Source: Sphingomonas chungangi (GTDB lineage Bacteria; Pseudomonadota; Alphaproteobacteria; Sphingomonadales; Sphingomonadaceae). Taken from it: a DNA stretch of 64,000 bases. This document shows positions 1 through 12,542 of the stretch, one piece after another. The position numbers were made by a program, and so were the translations under genes. Below the pieces are notes generated by a model, which did no database searches, was not told where the DNA came from, and was given only the letters and a program-made list of their open reading frames with translations. The DNA lies in assembly GCF_013778325.1 (NCBI RefSeq), contig NZ_JACEIB010000027.1, positions 124,001 through 188,000 of the forward strand, written 5' to 3'. Numbering within the stretch: the first letter of the stretch is position 1; every line of letters begins with the position of its first letter.

Positions 1-1
1 A

Positions 2-202
2 CTCGAAATCTGCGGCGCCCTAGGCCCAGAGCTCGCCAAGCGGGGGCTGGTATTCGTCGGCATCGACGTGATCGCCGGCTATCTCACCGAGATCAACGTC
101 ACCTCGCCGACCGGCATCGTCGCCATCGACAAGTTCAACGGCACCGATACCCCGGCCCTCATCTGGGACGCCATCGAAGCCCGCGTGCACGCGCGAGCCT
201 GA
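2..202 (+). CDS. gshB: Glutathione synthetase, C-terminal fragment
   Basis: Only the last 66 residues are in the window; the gene begins upstream of base 1. The visible part carries the ATP-grasp C-terminal signature of bacterial glutathione synthetases: VGIDVI, then the conserved EINVTSPTG stretch that contributes to nucleotide and metal binding, then a short helix to the TGA at 200-202. The family enzyme joins gamma-glutamylcysteine and glycine using ATP in the cytoplasm. The convergent neighbour flgM ends 26 bp downstream. Family assignment is secure from the motif; nothing can be said about the N-terminal domain or the start. Confidence 0.85.
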   Translation, partial: LEICGALGPELAKRGLVFVGIDVIAGYLTEINVTSPTGIVAIDKFNGTDTPALIWDAIEARVHARA

Positions 203-227
203 TCCCGTCCTTCGTTTTCGTCGCCTC

Positions 228-527
228 TCAGGCGTCGGCGCTCTCGCCGCGCTCGGGAAAGTCGAGCGCCACCATCTTCGCCGCGATCTTCTGCGGATCG
301 ATGGGATAAGCACCGCTCTGGATGAGCGACTTGATCGCGTCGACCTTCTTGCTGTCGACCGGCACCGAGGTGTCGGCCAGCGCGGCGAACGCGTCCGACA
401 GACCCGCGTTGGTTGCAATTTTCGCCTGAGCCGCCGCGACCGGAGCCGCCGCCTGCGTGGGTTGGACCGACGACGGCCGCAGCCGCGAAACGTCGGTTGC
501 TCCCCCTGCCTTGTCGATGCCGTCCAT
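228..527 (-). CDS. flgM: Negative regulator of flagellin synthesis FlgM (anti-sigma-28)
   Basis: A 99-residue protein. Its C-terminal half shows the FlgM anti-sigma-28 pattern: VDSKKVDAIKSLIQSG, then YPIDPQKIAAKMV, the amphipathic helices that hold the flagellar sigma factor FliA. The N-terminal half is Ala/Thr/Gln-rich and probably disordered, as is usual for the family and useful for export through the flagellar secretion apparatus. Length is typical (about 90-100 aa). It stands alone here, with no other flagellar gene in the window; xerC lies upstream on the same strand, separated by a hairpin. It implies that the organism has, or had, flagella. Confidence 0.85.
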   Translation of the reverse strand: MDGIDKAGGATDVSRLRPSSVQPTQAAAPVAAAQAKIATNAGLSDAFAALADTSVPVDSKKVDAIKSLIQSGAYPIDPQKIAAKMVALDFPERGESADA

Positions 528-592
528 GCCCGTAGTCCTACTGAGGTTGGTTCCCTACGAGCGGTAACGGCAGCGCGCGTGAAAACTTTAAA

Positions 593-629
593 GGCCCGGT
601 AAAAGAATTTTTCGAAACGTTACCGGGCC
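593..629 (-). terminator. Hairpin between xerC and flgM
   Basis: Perfect 10-bp inverted repeat GGCCCGGTAA (593-602) and TTACCGGGCC (620-629) with a 17-nt loop, placed 15 bp beyond the xerC stop. Read on the minus strand, the stem is followed by a T/A-rich stretch (TTTAAAGTTTTC). This suits a weak intrinsic terminator that separates xerC transcription from flgM. Confidence 0.5.
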
Positions 630-644
630 GATTTGGTCGGCGTT

Positions 645-1565
645 TCAGGCCCGGGGATGCGCGGCGCGATAGACGTCCATCAGGTGTGTCGCATCGACGG
701 CCGTGTAGATCTGCGTCGACGACAGGCTGGCGTGGCCGAGCAACTCCTGGAGCTGACGCAGGTCCGCCCCGCGCCCGAGCAGGTGGGTGGCGAAGCTGTG
801 GCGGAGCGCATGGGGTGTCGTGCGCTCGGACAGACCGAGCCGCCCCCGTGCCGCACGCACCGCCTTACGGACGATCGCGGCATCGAGCGCGCCACCCTTG
901 GCTCCCCGAAAAAGCATTATCCCACGGGCCAGTGGATAGGGGCAAAGCTCCGCATAGCATTGTATCGCTTCGCGCACGACCGGAAGCAGCGGTACCACGC
1001 GCGCCTTGTTGCCCTTGCCTGTCACGGTGATTGCCTCGCCGAGCGGCAACAGCCCGGCATCAAGCCCCATCGCCTCGCCGACGCGCAGGCCCGCACCGTA
1101 GAGCAGCAGCAGCACCGCGAGATCGCGCGCGGCGAGCCAGGGGACGTCGTGCGCGTCCGCCGCATCCTTTGCCAAAGCCTTCGCCTCGGCCGGCGTGACC
1201 GGACGCGGCACGCCCCGCTTCACGCGCGGAGCTTGCACGCGCGGGATGGCCGCTCCTTCGCCATTCACGAAGCCGAGGAAAGTCCGCACCGCGGAAAGCT
1301 CGCGCGCAGCCGAAGCGTTGGTCAGCCCCTCACCACGACGATGCGCGAGATAGGCACGCAGGTCGGCGGGCTCGATGGCCGACAGGAAACCGGTATCGAT
1401 GGCCTCTCCGCGATGCCGACCGAGAAAGGCGATCAGCCGATGCGCGGTTGCTACATAGGCGCGCACCGTATGAGCGGATCGCAGGCGGTTGCGGCGGAGA
1501 TGATCGGCGAAGGCAGCAGCGGCCTGCCGCGCCGGATGATCGTCCAATGTCAGGGGAGCAGCCAC
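645..1565 (-). CDS. xerC: Tyrosine recombinase XerC
   Basis: 306 aa with the two-domain layout of Xer recombinases: N-terminal SAM-like core-binding domain (about residues 10-105) and C-terminal catalytic domain (about 120-306). All catalytic residues are visible: Arg161 (LRVGE), Lys184 (GKGNK), His252 and Arg255 (HALRH), His278 (LLGHAS) and nucleophile Tyr287 (TQIYT). With XerD it resolves chromosome dimers at dif near the division septum. It overlaps the upstream DUF484 gene by 16 bp, so the two are probably co-translated; the same gene pairing is known in gammaproteobacteria. Nothing mobile surrounds it, so this is the core XerC rather than a phage integrase. Confidence 0.93.
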   Translation of the reverse strand: MAAPLTLDDHPARQAAAAFADHLRRNRLRSAHTVRAYVATAHRLIAFLGRHRGEAIDTGFLSAIEPADLRAYLAHRRGEGLTNASAARELSAVRTFLGFVNGEGAAIPRVQAPRVKRGVPRPVTPAEAKALAKDAADAHDVPWLAARDLAVLLLLYGAGLRVGEAMGLDAGLLPLGEAITVTGKGNKARVVPLLPVVREAIQCYAELCPYPLARGIMLFRGAKGGALDAAIVRKAVRAARGRLGLSERTTPHALRHSFATHLLGRGADLRQLQELLGHASLSSTQIYTAVDATHLMDVYRAAHPRA

Positions 1566-2110
1566 CGCCCGACCATACGCGCCAGCACGCTGCCGAGGAA
1601 GGCCAGCAGTTCCGAACCGTGACGCGTCTCGAAGCGCTGCTCGGCGCGCTGGCCGAGCGCGATCAGGCCGCAGGGCAAGGGTGCGGGATTGTCCAGTCGC
1701 ACCAGCGCTTCGGCGCGGATCAGCGGCGCGGCCGGGCCGAACAGCGGATGACCGCGCTCGACACCCCGAAGGACCACGCCGTCGATCCCGGCAATGGCAT
1801 GCTCGATCATGCGCGGCTCGACCATCCGGAGGCCGTCCGCATCGGCGCAGAAGCCGACATCTCCGACGAACAGCGCCAGCGCCACCGCATCGACGCCGAG
1901 CATCTGCGGCCAGTCCTGCGTCACGACATGGATCAGATGCTCGAGCCCTTCGGCCTCGATCGCGGCGAGCACCGCGCCGTGAATCTGGGCGACGGCGCCG
2001 GAATGGCCGCGCGCGAAGGCGATGAGATCCTGATTGGCCTCCTCCACCTCGGCGACACGCGCGCGCAACGTCGCGACGGCCCGGTCCTCGAAACTGATCA
2101 CACTGCCCAT
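1550..2110 (-). CDS. DUF484 family protein
   Basis: 186 aa. The N-terminus is a short helical segment typical of DUF484 proteins (FEDRAVATLRARVAEVEE), followed by a GAF-like fold (about residues 45-186) ending in FLGSVLARMVGRWL. The molecular function of the family is unknown. In many proteobacteria the gene sits directly upstream of xerC, as here, where the reading frames overlap by 16 bp. That implies co-expression and perhaps a role linked to Xer recombination or cell division, which is an inference from context only. It lies 56 bp downstream of a small exported protein gene on the same strand. Confidence 0.75.
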   Translation of the reverse strand: MGSVISFEDRAVATLRARVAEVEEANQDLIAFARGHSGAVAQIHGAVLAAIEAEGLEHLIHVVTQDWPQMLGVDAVALALFVGDVGFCADADGLRMVEPRMIEHAIAGIDGVVLRGVERGHPLFGPAAPLIRAEALVRLDNPAPLPCGLIALGQRAEQRFETRHGSELLAFLGSVLARMVGRWLLP

Positions 2111-2166
2111 GCGGCGGAGCTTAACGCGACATGGTTAAAAGGAAATGGCGGCCTGCGACGAGCCGA

Positions 2167-2511
2167 TCACCACCCTTTCTGCTGATCCTTCTCGCGCCAT
2201 TCCTTGATCTGGCAACCGGTCCAGCCGCTCGCGCCGACCGCGCTGCACGACCCGCGCGTCAGGTCCGTGTTGGCGCCGTCGCCATCGATCAGGCGGTGTC
2301 GCTCGCGCGAGACGCTGTCGACCGATCCCAGCGGGTCGAAGCCGCGATCGGGCATCTGCGGCAAACGGAAGCGGCGATCCTTTTCTTCCTTCGTCTGCGC
2401 GCAGACCGTGATGGCGCCACGCTCGCGTCTAGCCGCCGCGCAGGGATCGATCGTGTCCCTGATCGCCGTATCGATGTCCGGCGTGGCCAGCGCGAGCAGC
2501 AGCGCCAGCAT
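2167..2511 (-). CDS. Small exported protein with VCAQ...RFRLP motif
   Basis: 114 aa starting at an ATG that shares one base with the TGA of the upstream GNAT gene (TGATG arrangement), indicating translational coupling. A short hydrophobic N-terminus (MLALLLALATPD) looks like a signal peptide. The mature part has four cysteines, and ITVCAQ followed by RRFRLP resembles a motif I recall from small periplasmic proteins of sphingomonads. The family has no assigned function. A longer in-frame extension upstream would run into the GNAT coding region out of frame and was not chosen. Confidence 0.55.
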   Translation of the reverse strand: MLALLLALATPDIDTAIRDTIDPCAAARRERGAITVCAQTKEEKDRRFRLPQMPDRGFDPLGSVDSVSRERHRLIDGDGANTDLTRGSCSAVGASGWTGCQIKEWREKDQQKGW

Positions 2512-3011
2512 CAGCCCTGCACGAACAATCGGCTCTCGCCACCGTGGGTCGGCAGCGTGATGCGTCCCTCTTCGCGGAAGCCGAGCTTCACGAGCAGGGC
2601 GGCCGAAGCGACGTTCTCCGGCGCGGTGATGGCGAGCAGCGGCGGCAGGCTCAATACCTCGCGACCCCAATCAAGCAGCGCGTTCGCCGCCTCGTACCCG
2701 TAGCCCTTGCCGGTATGTGCTGCGAGGAAGGCGAAACCAAGATCCGGCCCGTCCAGCCCTTCGCGGCTGACGAAGCCGACCGTGCCGATGCCCTCATCGC
2801 TGTCTTTCAGCGCGACACGAAACATGCCGAAGCCGTTCGCCTCGTAGGACGCGAGGATACGATCGCGGATATAGGTCTCCGCCTCCTCGATCGTCCGAAC
2901 GCCGCGATCGCCGATATTGGCGAGGAAGCCCGGATCGTTGAGCGTCTCGATCATGAAGGCGGTATCGCCAAGCGTGATACGCCGGATCGTCAGTCGTTCG
3001 GTTTCGAGCAT
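2511..3011 (-). CDS. GNAT family N-acetyltransferase (RimJ/RimL-like)
   Basis: 166 aa. The N-terminal pattern ETERLTIRRITLGDTAF is characteristic of RimJ/RimL-type GNAT enzymes. The acetyl-CoA pyrophosphate loop is seen as GKGYGYEAANALL (about residues 100-112), followed by the usual late motif ITAPENVASAALLVKLGF. Such proteins transfer acetyl from acetyl-CoA to an amine, often a protein N-terminus, but the substrate cannot be read from sequence. The ATG at 3009-3011 is chosen because the alignment-type N-terminus begins there. It is divergent from priA (93 bp between starts) and coupled to the downstream small exported protein. Confidence 0.8.
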   Translation of the reverse strand: MLETERLTIRRITLGDTAFMIETLNDPGFLANIGDRGVRTIEEAETYIRDRILASYEANGFGMFRVALKDSDEGIGTVGFVSREGLDGPDLGFAFLAAHTGKGYGYEAANALLDWGREVLSLPPLLAITAPENVASAALLVKLGFREEGRITLPTHGGESRLFVQG

Positions 3012-3104
3012 CGCCACCCCACTGTACCAGCATAGTAGAGCACCTGAGCGTTGCGCTGGGAAGCCCGGTTGCGCTTGGCCGATCGATCCCCGATGTGAAG
3101 AGCG

Positions 3105-5273
3105 ATGTCCCGCGCCCGCGTCCTCCTGCTCAACTCCGCGCTCGGCCCGCTCGATTACCGCGTTCCGCGCGAGATGAGTGTCGAGCCGGGATCGATCGTT
3201 TTGGCCCCGCTCGGTCCACGCCAGATCGCCGGCGTGGTGTGGGAGCCGGAGAAGATGCCCTCCGACGCGGAGGTCGGCGACAACCGCCTGCGCAATCTGC
3301 TCGGCGTTTACGATCTGCCCCCGCTTGCGGCGGCGCTGCGCCGGCTGATCGAGTGGACCGCCAATTACTACCTCGCCCCGCCTGCCGCCGTGCTGCGCAT
3401 GGCGCTGGCCTCGGCGAGCGCGCTCGACGGGGGGCGGACCGTGATCGAGTATCGCGCCACCGGCCATCTGCCGGAGCGGCTGACCGCGCAGCGCCAACAG
3501 GCTCTCGAGCGGATCGGAGAGCGGCAGGGACTGGTGCGCGAGCTGGCCGCCATCGCCGACGTGTCGGACGGGGTGATACGGGGGTTGGTGAAGGCCGGCG
3601 CGATCGAGGCGGTGGAAGTCGCGGTCGACGATCCCTATCCGCTGCCCGATCCGTCCTTCGCCCCGCCCGAGCTTTCCGCCGAGCAGAAGGCGGTGGCGGA
3701 CACGATCGTCTCGGCTGTCGAGGCGCACGCCTTCCAGCCCTATCTGCTCGACGGCGTGACCGGATCGGGTAAGACCGAGGTCTATTTCGAGGGCATCGCC
3801 GCCGCGCTGGCGGCGGGCAAGCAGAGCCTCGTCCTCCTCCCCGAGATCGCGCTGACCGAACCCTTCCTCAAGCGCTTCGAGGCGCGCTTCGGCCACCTTC
3901 CCGTCGCCTGGCATTCGGACCTCCGCCAATCCCAGCGCCGCCGCGCCTGGCGGGCGATCGCGTCCGGCGAGGCGAAGGTGGTGTGCGGGGCGCGATCCGC
4001 CCTGTTCCTGCCGTACAAGCATCTCGGCCTGATCGTTGTCGACGAGGCGCATGAGACCAGCTTCAAGCAGGAAGACGGCGTGATGTACCACGCCCGCGAC
4101 GTCGCGGTGATGCGCGCCTCGTTCGAACAAGTGCCGATCGTGCTCGCCTCCGCCACCCCCGCGATCGAGACGCGCCAGATGGTCGAGATCGGCAAATACC
4201 GCGAACTCAAGCTGCCGGGCCGCTACGGCGCCGCACAGATGCCGACGATCGAAACGATCGACCTCACGCAGGATCCGCCCACGAAGCAACGCTGGCTCGC
4301 CCCCTCGCTGGTCGCTGCGATCGAGGAGACCGTCGGCAAAGGCGAGCAGGCTTTGCTGTTCCTCAACCGGCGCGGCTATGCGCCGCTGACCTTGTGCCGC
4401 CATTGCGGCCACCGCTTCCGCTGCCCGAACTGCACCGCGTGGATGGTCGAGCACCGGCTGACCGCCCGCCTCGCCTGCCACCATTGCGGCCACGTCATGC
4501 CGCCGCCCGCCGCCTGCCCGGAATGCCATGAGGAGGACAGCCTCGTCGCCTGCGGGCCCGGTGTCGAGCGCATCGCCGATGAAGTCTCGGCGCTGTTCCC
4601 GGAGGCGAAGGTGGCGATCGTCACCTCGGACACGATCTGGTCCCCCGCCAAGGCCGCCGAATTCGTCAACCGCATGGAGGCGGGCGACATCGACATCGTC
4701 ATCGGCACCCAGCTCATCACCAAAGGCTATCACTTCCCCAACCTGACGCTGGTCGGCGTGGTGGACGCGGATCTGGGCCTGCAGGGCGGCGACCTGCGCG
4801 CGGCCGAGCGCAGCTTCCAGCAGATCGCGCAGGTGGCGGGGCGCGCCGGGCGAGGCTCGAAGCCCGGCCGCGTCTTCCTCCAGACCCGCGAGCCCGGCGC
4901 GCCAGTGATCCAGGCGCTGGTGACGGGAGACGCCGAAAGCTTCTACGAGGCCGAGACCGAAAGCCGCCGCGAGGCCGGCGCTCCGCCCTTCGGTCGCTAT
5001 GCCGCGATCATCGTCTCCTCCGAAAAGCTCGACGAAGCCGTGGAGACCGCCAACCGTATCGGCCTCTCCGCGCCCGAAACCGAAGGGATGATGGTGTTCG
5101 GCCCCGCCCCTGCCCCGCTCGCCATGCTGAGGGGCCGCCACCGCCAGCGCCTGCTCGTCCATGCACGGCGGTCGCTGGACGTGCAGGACGTGATCCGGAT
5201 ATGGTTAAGCGCGCTCGAATGGCCGCGCGGCGTCCGCGTCGCGGTGGATGTGGACCCGTACAGCTTCCTGTAA
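3105..5273 (+). CDS. priA: Primosomal protein N' (PriA replication restart helicase)
   Basis: 722 aa, full length. Order of parts: N-terminal fork-DNA-binding domain (1-105), winged-helix region, Walker A GVTGSGKT (217-224), DEAH box (313-316), then a zinc-binding insert with paired cysteines (CRHCGHRFRCPNC and CHHCG...CPEC, roughly 425-470), and the second helicase lobe with QVAGRAGRG. PriA recognises stalled forks, unwinds the lagging arm and reloads the replicative helicase. A GAAGAG-type ribosome site precedes the ATG. It is transcribed away from the GNAT gene and followed after 21 bp by an EF-hand protein that may share its transcript. Confidence 0.95.
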   Translation: MSRARVLLLNSALGPLDYRVPREMSVEPGSIVLAPLGPRQIAGVVWEPEKMPSDAEVGDNRLRNLLGVYDLPPLAAALRRLIEWTANYYLAPPAAVLRMALASASALDGGRTVIEYRATGHLPERLTAQRQQALERIGERQGLVRELAAIADVSDGVIRGLVKAGAIEAVEVAVDDPYPLPDPSFAPPELSAEQKAVADTIVSAVEAHAFQPYLLDGVTGSGKTEVYFEGIAAALAAGKQSLVLLPEIALTEPFLKRFEARFGHLPVAWHSDLRQSQRRRAWRAIASGEAKVVCGARSALFLPYKHLGLIVVDEAHETSFKQEDGVMYHARDVAVMRASFEQVPIVLASATPAIETRQMVEIGKYRELKLPGRYGAAQMPTIETIDLTQDPPTKQRWLAPSLVAAIEETVGKGEQALLFLNRRGYAPLTLCRHCGHRFRCPNCTAWMVEHRLTARLACHHCGHVMPPPAACPECHEEDSLVACGPGVERIADEVSALFPEAKVAIVTSDTIWSPAKAAEFVNRMEAGDIDIVIGTQLITKGYHFPNLTLVGVVDADLGLQGGDLRAAERSFQQIAQVAGRAGRGSKPGRVFLQTREPGAPVIQALVTGDAESFYEAETESRREAGAPPFGRYAAIIVSSEKLDEAVETANRIGLSAPETEGMMVFGPAPAPLAMLRGRHRQRLLVHARRSLDVQDVIRIWLSALEWPRGVRVAVDVDPYSFL

Positions 5274-5294
5274 GCGTGCACCCTGCACTGGCCG

Positions 5295-5864
5295 ATGATG
5301 ATCTGGAGACTGCCCTTGCTGTTTGCCCGCGCCTCCGCAGTTGCCACGATCGTGCTGATTAGCCTCGGAATATCGATGCCGCTCGTCGCCGCGCCGGAGA
5401 AGAAGGCGCCCGCGAAGAAGAATGCCGCCCCGGTCTCCACCAAGCCGCTGGTCGCTAGGCCGACACCGCCGCTCGCAACGGGCGACATCACCCGCACGCA
5501 GATGATGGCGCAGATCAAGAAGACCTTCGAACTGGCCGACACCAACCATGACGGCTTCATCAGCCGCGCCGAGTTCGCCAAGCGGATGACGGTGATCCTC
5601 AACCGCGACGCGCCGCCGACCAAGGAGGATGCGCAACGCATGCTCGACGCCGCCAACCGGGCGTTCAACAATGTCGACGCCAATCATGACGGCAAGCTCA
5701 GCCTGTCGGAAGCGAGCGTGCGGCCGTTGAAAGCGTTCGACATGATGGACACCAATCATGACGGCATCCTCACCGCGGCCGAGAAGGCGGCGGCGCATCA
5801 GGACGCGCCGGATCTGCCCGCGAACGGGCCGACGCTCGGCCAGCAGCAGCCACCGGGGCGCTGA
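5295..5864 (+). CDS. EF-hand domain protein, exported
   Basis: 189 aa. An N-terminal hydrophobic segment (about residues 8-30, ending near VAAPEK) should act as a signal peptide or anchor; a Lys/Pro/Ala linker follows. Three calcium-binding loops are clear: DTNHDGFISRAE, DANHDGKLSLSE and DTNHDGILTAAE, each with Asp at positions 1 and 5, Gly at 6 and Glu at 12. The protein is probably a periplasmic calcium binder; its partner is unknown. A second ATG lies one codon later. It starts 21 bp after priA and ends 3 bp before the convergent ada stop. Confidence 0.8.
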   Translation: MMIWRLPLLFARASAVATIVLISLGISMPLVAAPEKKAPAKKNAAPVSTKPLVARPTPPLATGDITRTQMMAQIKKTFELADTNHDGFISRAEFAKRMTVILNRDAPPTKEDAQRMLDAANRAFNNVDANHDGKLSLSEASVRPLKAFDMMDTNHDGILTAAEKAAAHQDAPDLPANGPTLGQQQPPGR

Positions 5865-5867
5865 GCC

Positions 5868-6902
5868 TCAGAGCAGGCGCGTCTCGCCGCCTTCGCGCTC
5901 CAACAGCCTGGCCTTCATCTCCAACCCTAGCGCATAGCCGCCCGCCGAACCGTCGCTGCGCCGTGCACGGTGGCAGGGGATGAGGATCGGCACCGGATTC
6001 GCCCCGCAGGCCGTCCCGGCGGCACGGGTAGCGCCCGGTTTGCCGACGCGGGCGGCGAGCGCGGCATAGCTCACCGATTCGCCCGGCGGAATCTGCGAGA
6101 GTTCGCGCCAGATCGCCTCCTGGAAGGCGGTGCCGCGCACGTCGAGCGGCAGATCATGCGCGCGGCCCGGTTCTTCGACCACCGCTACGGCCTGCTCGAC
6201 GAGATCGATCATGTCCGAGCCGCCCTCCTCGATTATCGCCAGCGGGAAGTCCTGCTCCAACTGCGCAACGCCGCCGAAGGTCAGTCGGCAAATGCCCCGC
6301 TCCGTCGCCGCGACAGTGACCGGGCCGAAGCTGGTGTCGGCGCTCGCCCAGCGGATCGTCTCGCCGCCGCCGCCGCGTCGCCACGCCGACGGCGCCATGC
6401 CGAGCCGCTGATCCGCCTCTTCGTAGAAGCGCCCCGGGCCGGAGAAGCCGGCATCGTAGATCGCATCGGTCACGCGCTCATTCTCCTTGAGCGCCGTCTC
6501 CATCCGCTTCGCGCGCACCGCTCGCGCGTAAGCGGCCGGCGTGACGCCGGTGCGCTTGCGGAACAGGCGGTGGAAGTGGTGCGGGGCGTAACCAGCCTCC
6601 GCCGCTATCTCCTCCAAAGTCGGAGGAGTCTCGGCGCGCTCAATCAGCGCCACCGCCTTCGCCACGCCTTCTGCATCGCGCGCCACTTCGTCGGGCTTGC
6701 AGCGCCGGCAAGGGCGCAAGCCCGTCGCCCGCGCCGCCGCTCCGTCCGCGAAGAAGCGGACATTCTCGCGCCGGGGATGCCGCGCCGCGCAGGACGGGCG
6801 GCAATAGATGCCCGTCGTCAGCACGCCGGTGACGAACGATCCGTCCGCTGCTCGGTCGCGCCGGAGCACCGCATCCCAGCGCCGGTCGTCCGTCTCAGGC
6901 AT
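5868..6902 (-). CDS. ada: Bifunctional Ada: DNA alkyl-repair methyltransferase and AraC-type regulator
   Basis: 344 aa from the ATG at 6900-6902. Order: Ada zinc domain with four cysteines (YCRPSC and PCRRC), including the one that accepts methyl from phosphotriesters; AraC-type helix-turn-helix (about 90-165, including APHHFHRLFRKRTGVTPAAYAR); and a C-terminal O6-alkylguanine-DNA transferase with active-site PCHRARRSDG. This full three-part layout matches E. coli Ada, which both repairs alkylated DNA and activates repair genes. The start overlaps the end of the upstream DUF1203 gene by 8 bp, implying one transcript. An earlier in-frame start would lie inside DUF1203 and adds unrelated residues. 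Confidence 0.92.
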   Translation of the reverse strand: MPETDDRRWDAVLRRDRAADGSFVTGVLTTGIYCRPSCAARHPRRENVRFFADGAAARATGLRPCRRCKPDEVARDAEGVAKAVALIERAETPPTLEEIAAEAGYAPHHFHRLFRKRTGVTPAAYARAVRAKRMETALKENERVTDAIYDAGFSGPGRFYEEADQRLGMAPSAWRRGGGGETIRWASADTSFGPVTVAATERGICRLTFGGVAQLEQDFPLAIIEEGGSDMIDLVEQAVAVVEEPGRAHDLPLDVRGTAFQEAIWRELSQIPPGESVSYAALAARVGKPGATRAAGTACGANPVPILIPCHRARRSDGSAGGYALGLEMKARLLEREGGETRLL

Positions 6903-7356
6903 GTCCGCTCCGTTCGGCCCGCGCGAGGAAACAGCCCCAGGCGGCATGATGGACATCCACATAGTCGATCTCCCCGTTTTCCAGCAGCCCCCGGATGCCC
7001 GCATCCGCCCCGCCCGGCTCCGCCGTCGACGCCACTAGGATCATGCCGGCGCCGTCAAAGCCGCGCAGGCTCAGCGGCCGTTGCTCCAGATAGGGCGGCG
7101 CGACATCCTCGTAATGTGACGCTGCGACCGCCCCCTCGCGCACGAAGATGGCGTGGCGGGCGCGAAAAGGCGTCTGCACGTCGGCATGCAGATAATTCAG
7201 CAACAGCACGTTCTCGCCCGGCTCGGCATCCTGCAGCGTCACCCGGCACGGATAGCCGCTTTCGCTGTCAGCCTTCATGCGAATCGCTCCTTCCGCGATT
7301 AACGCCTCCGCATCGGCGAAGCGAGCGGGGTCGAGGCCTTGGATACGGTAGGTCAT
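6895..7356 (-). CDS. DUF1203 domain-containing protein
   Basis: 153 aa. Matches the DUF1203 pattern seen in many proteobacteria: SGYPCRVTLQDAEPGE, VLLLNYLHADV, then the RARHAIFVRE segment. No catalytic function is established for the family. It lies directly upstream of ada, overlapping it by 8 bp, so it probably shares its expression. A 6-bp inverted repeat (TCTCCA and TGGAGA, 7361-7378) covers its ribosome site, 4 bp before the ATG, and could be a small operator or chance. Confidence 0.75.
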   Translation of the reverse strand: MTYRIQGLDPARFADAEALIAEGAIRMKADSESGYPCRVTLQDAEPGENVLLLNYLHADVQTPFRARHAIFVREGAVAASHYEDVAPPYLEQRPLSLRGFDGAGMILVASTAEPGGADAGIRGLLENGEIDYVDVHHAAWGCFLARAERSGHA

Positions 7357-7505
7357 ATACTCTCCATCGGTTTGGAGACCTCGATCTAGGCGCGATTCTC
7401 CGTACCCGCGTCCCGCCGCTTGCTCTCAAACACCTCGTCCCAAAGGTCATGCCCGCCAGCCTTGCATCCCCCGCCCTCCCCTGCTAACCGGCCCGCGACC
7501 CATGC

Positions 7506-7534
7506 GGGGACGCCTTATGGGGCGCCCCCTTTTT
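7506..7534 (+). terminator. GC hairpin with T-run ahead of the atp operon
   Basis: Left arm GGGG-A-CGCC (7506-7514, one bulged A) can pair with GGCGCCCC (7521-7528), followed by a run of five T (7530-7534). This is a terminator-like structure read in the plus direction, 37 bp before the atpH start. The upstream gene is on the opposite strand, so it would act in the atp leader as an attenuator or block stray transcription. The 215-bp gap 7357-7571 holds no gene that I can support. Confidence 0.4.
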
Positions 7535-7571
7535 CGTATGGGGACAAGCAATTTCGGGGGATGGGTCTGGC

Positions 7572-9658
<2,087 letters not shown>

Positions 9659-9675
9659 GCTGGGAATAAGCGAGC

Positions 9676-10011
9676 GTGCTTGAAATCATAACATGGCTAG
9701 GCTGCACCTACTTGGTGATCAAAGGCCTGAGCATGCTTCAAGCTTCGCTCGCAGCTCCCGCTGGCTCGTCCTCACGAACCGTAGGCTATGTCGGGTTCAT
9801 ACTATCGCTGCTTGCTGCGCCTACGTTTATATATCTGGCTCATCAGCAACTATCGTATAACCAACTCGCGCCGAACGGTGAGGCGTTAAGCAGTTCAACG
9901 ACCGATTATTCTGGCATGAATTCACAACAGCTGGACGATGTTGCGAATGCAGCCATTGCCGATGTTAATGCAGCTACTGCTGATGCCTTAGGCGGGGGAA
10001 CAGGGAAGTAG
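9676..10011 (+). CDS. Two-helix membrane protein inserted between atpA and atpG
   Basis: 111 aa from a GTG start (next in-frame ATG is 19 codons later), preceded by GGGAA. I do not recognise the family. Two transmembrane stretches are evident (about residues 4-26 and 36-57), followed by a soluble, Ser/Asp/Ala-rich tail with many short Ala runs. By direct count the gene is about 52% GC (174 of 336 bases), far below the flanking atp genes, and it uses codons they avoid (ATA, TTA, CTA). The stop lies one base before the atpG ATG, and atpG's ribosome site (GGGAAG) sits inside this ORF, so it is fully embedded in the operon. It could be a lineage-specific ATP synthase accessory protein or a fixed foreign insertion. 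Confidence 0.7.
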   Translation: MLEIITWLGCTYLVIKGLSMLQASLAAPAGSSSRTVGYVGFILSLLAAPTFIYLAHQQLSYNQLAPNGEALSSSTTDYSGMNSQQLDDVANAAIADVNAATADALGGGTGK

Positions 10012-10012
10012 A

Positions 10013-12381
<2,369 letters not shown>

Positions 12382-12388
12382 TTTAACT

Positions 12389-12526
12389 CCCTCTCCCGCT
12401 TGCGGGAGAGGGTCGGGGTGAGGGGCCGCGCGGATGCGCGGCTCCAGCCTCGAAGGAAGGAAGACCCTCACCCTCCCCACCGCCTCCGGCGGCGGGTCCC
12501 CTCCCTCTCCCGCAGGCGGGAGAGGG
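12389..12526. repeat. Double-hairpin intergenic repeat, copy 1 (inside atp operon)
   Basis: Two perfect hairpins bracket the element. The first has arms CCCTCTCCCGC (12389-12399) and GCGGGAGAGGG (12402-12412); the second repeats the same arms at 12503-12513 and 12516-12526. Between them lies a core containing CTCACCCTCCCCACCGC and GGGTCCCCTCC. The same plan recurs at 52323-52481 and 54841-54962, so this is a dispersed family. This copy sits between atpD and atpC on a transcribed stretch. Confidence 0.85.
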
Positions 12527-12542
12527 CTTTAGGTTGGAAGCA

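Noticed and set aside
645-1565. Integrase of a mobile element
   Set aside because: The recombinase is paired with DUF484 and matches core XerC; no attachment-site repeats or phage genes are nearby.
2511-5162. Very long open frame antisense to priA, in frame with the GNAT gene
   Set aside because: The part opposite priA is rich in Arg, His, Gly and Asp with no motif, as expected from the complement of a high-GC gene; only the last 166 codons (from 3011) form a real GNAT protein.
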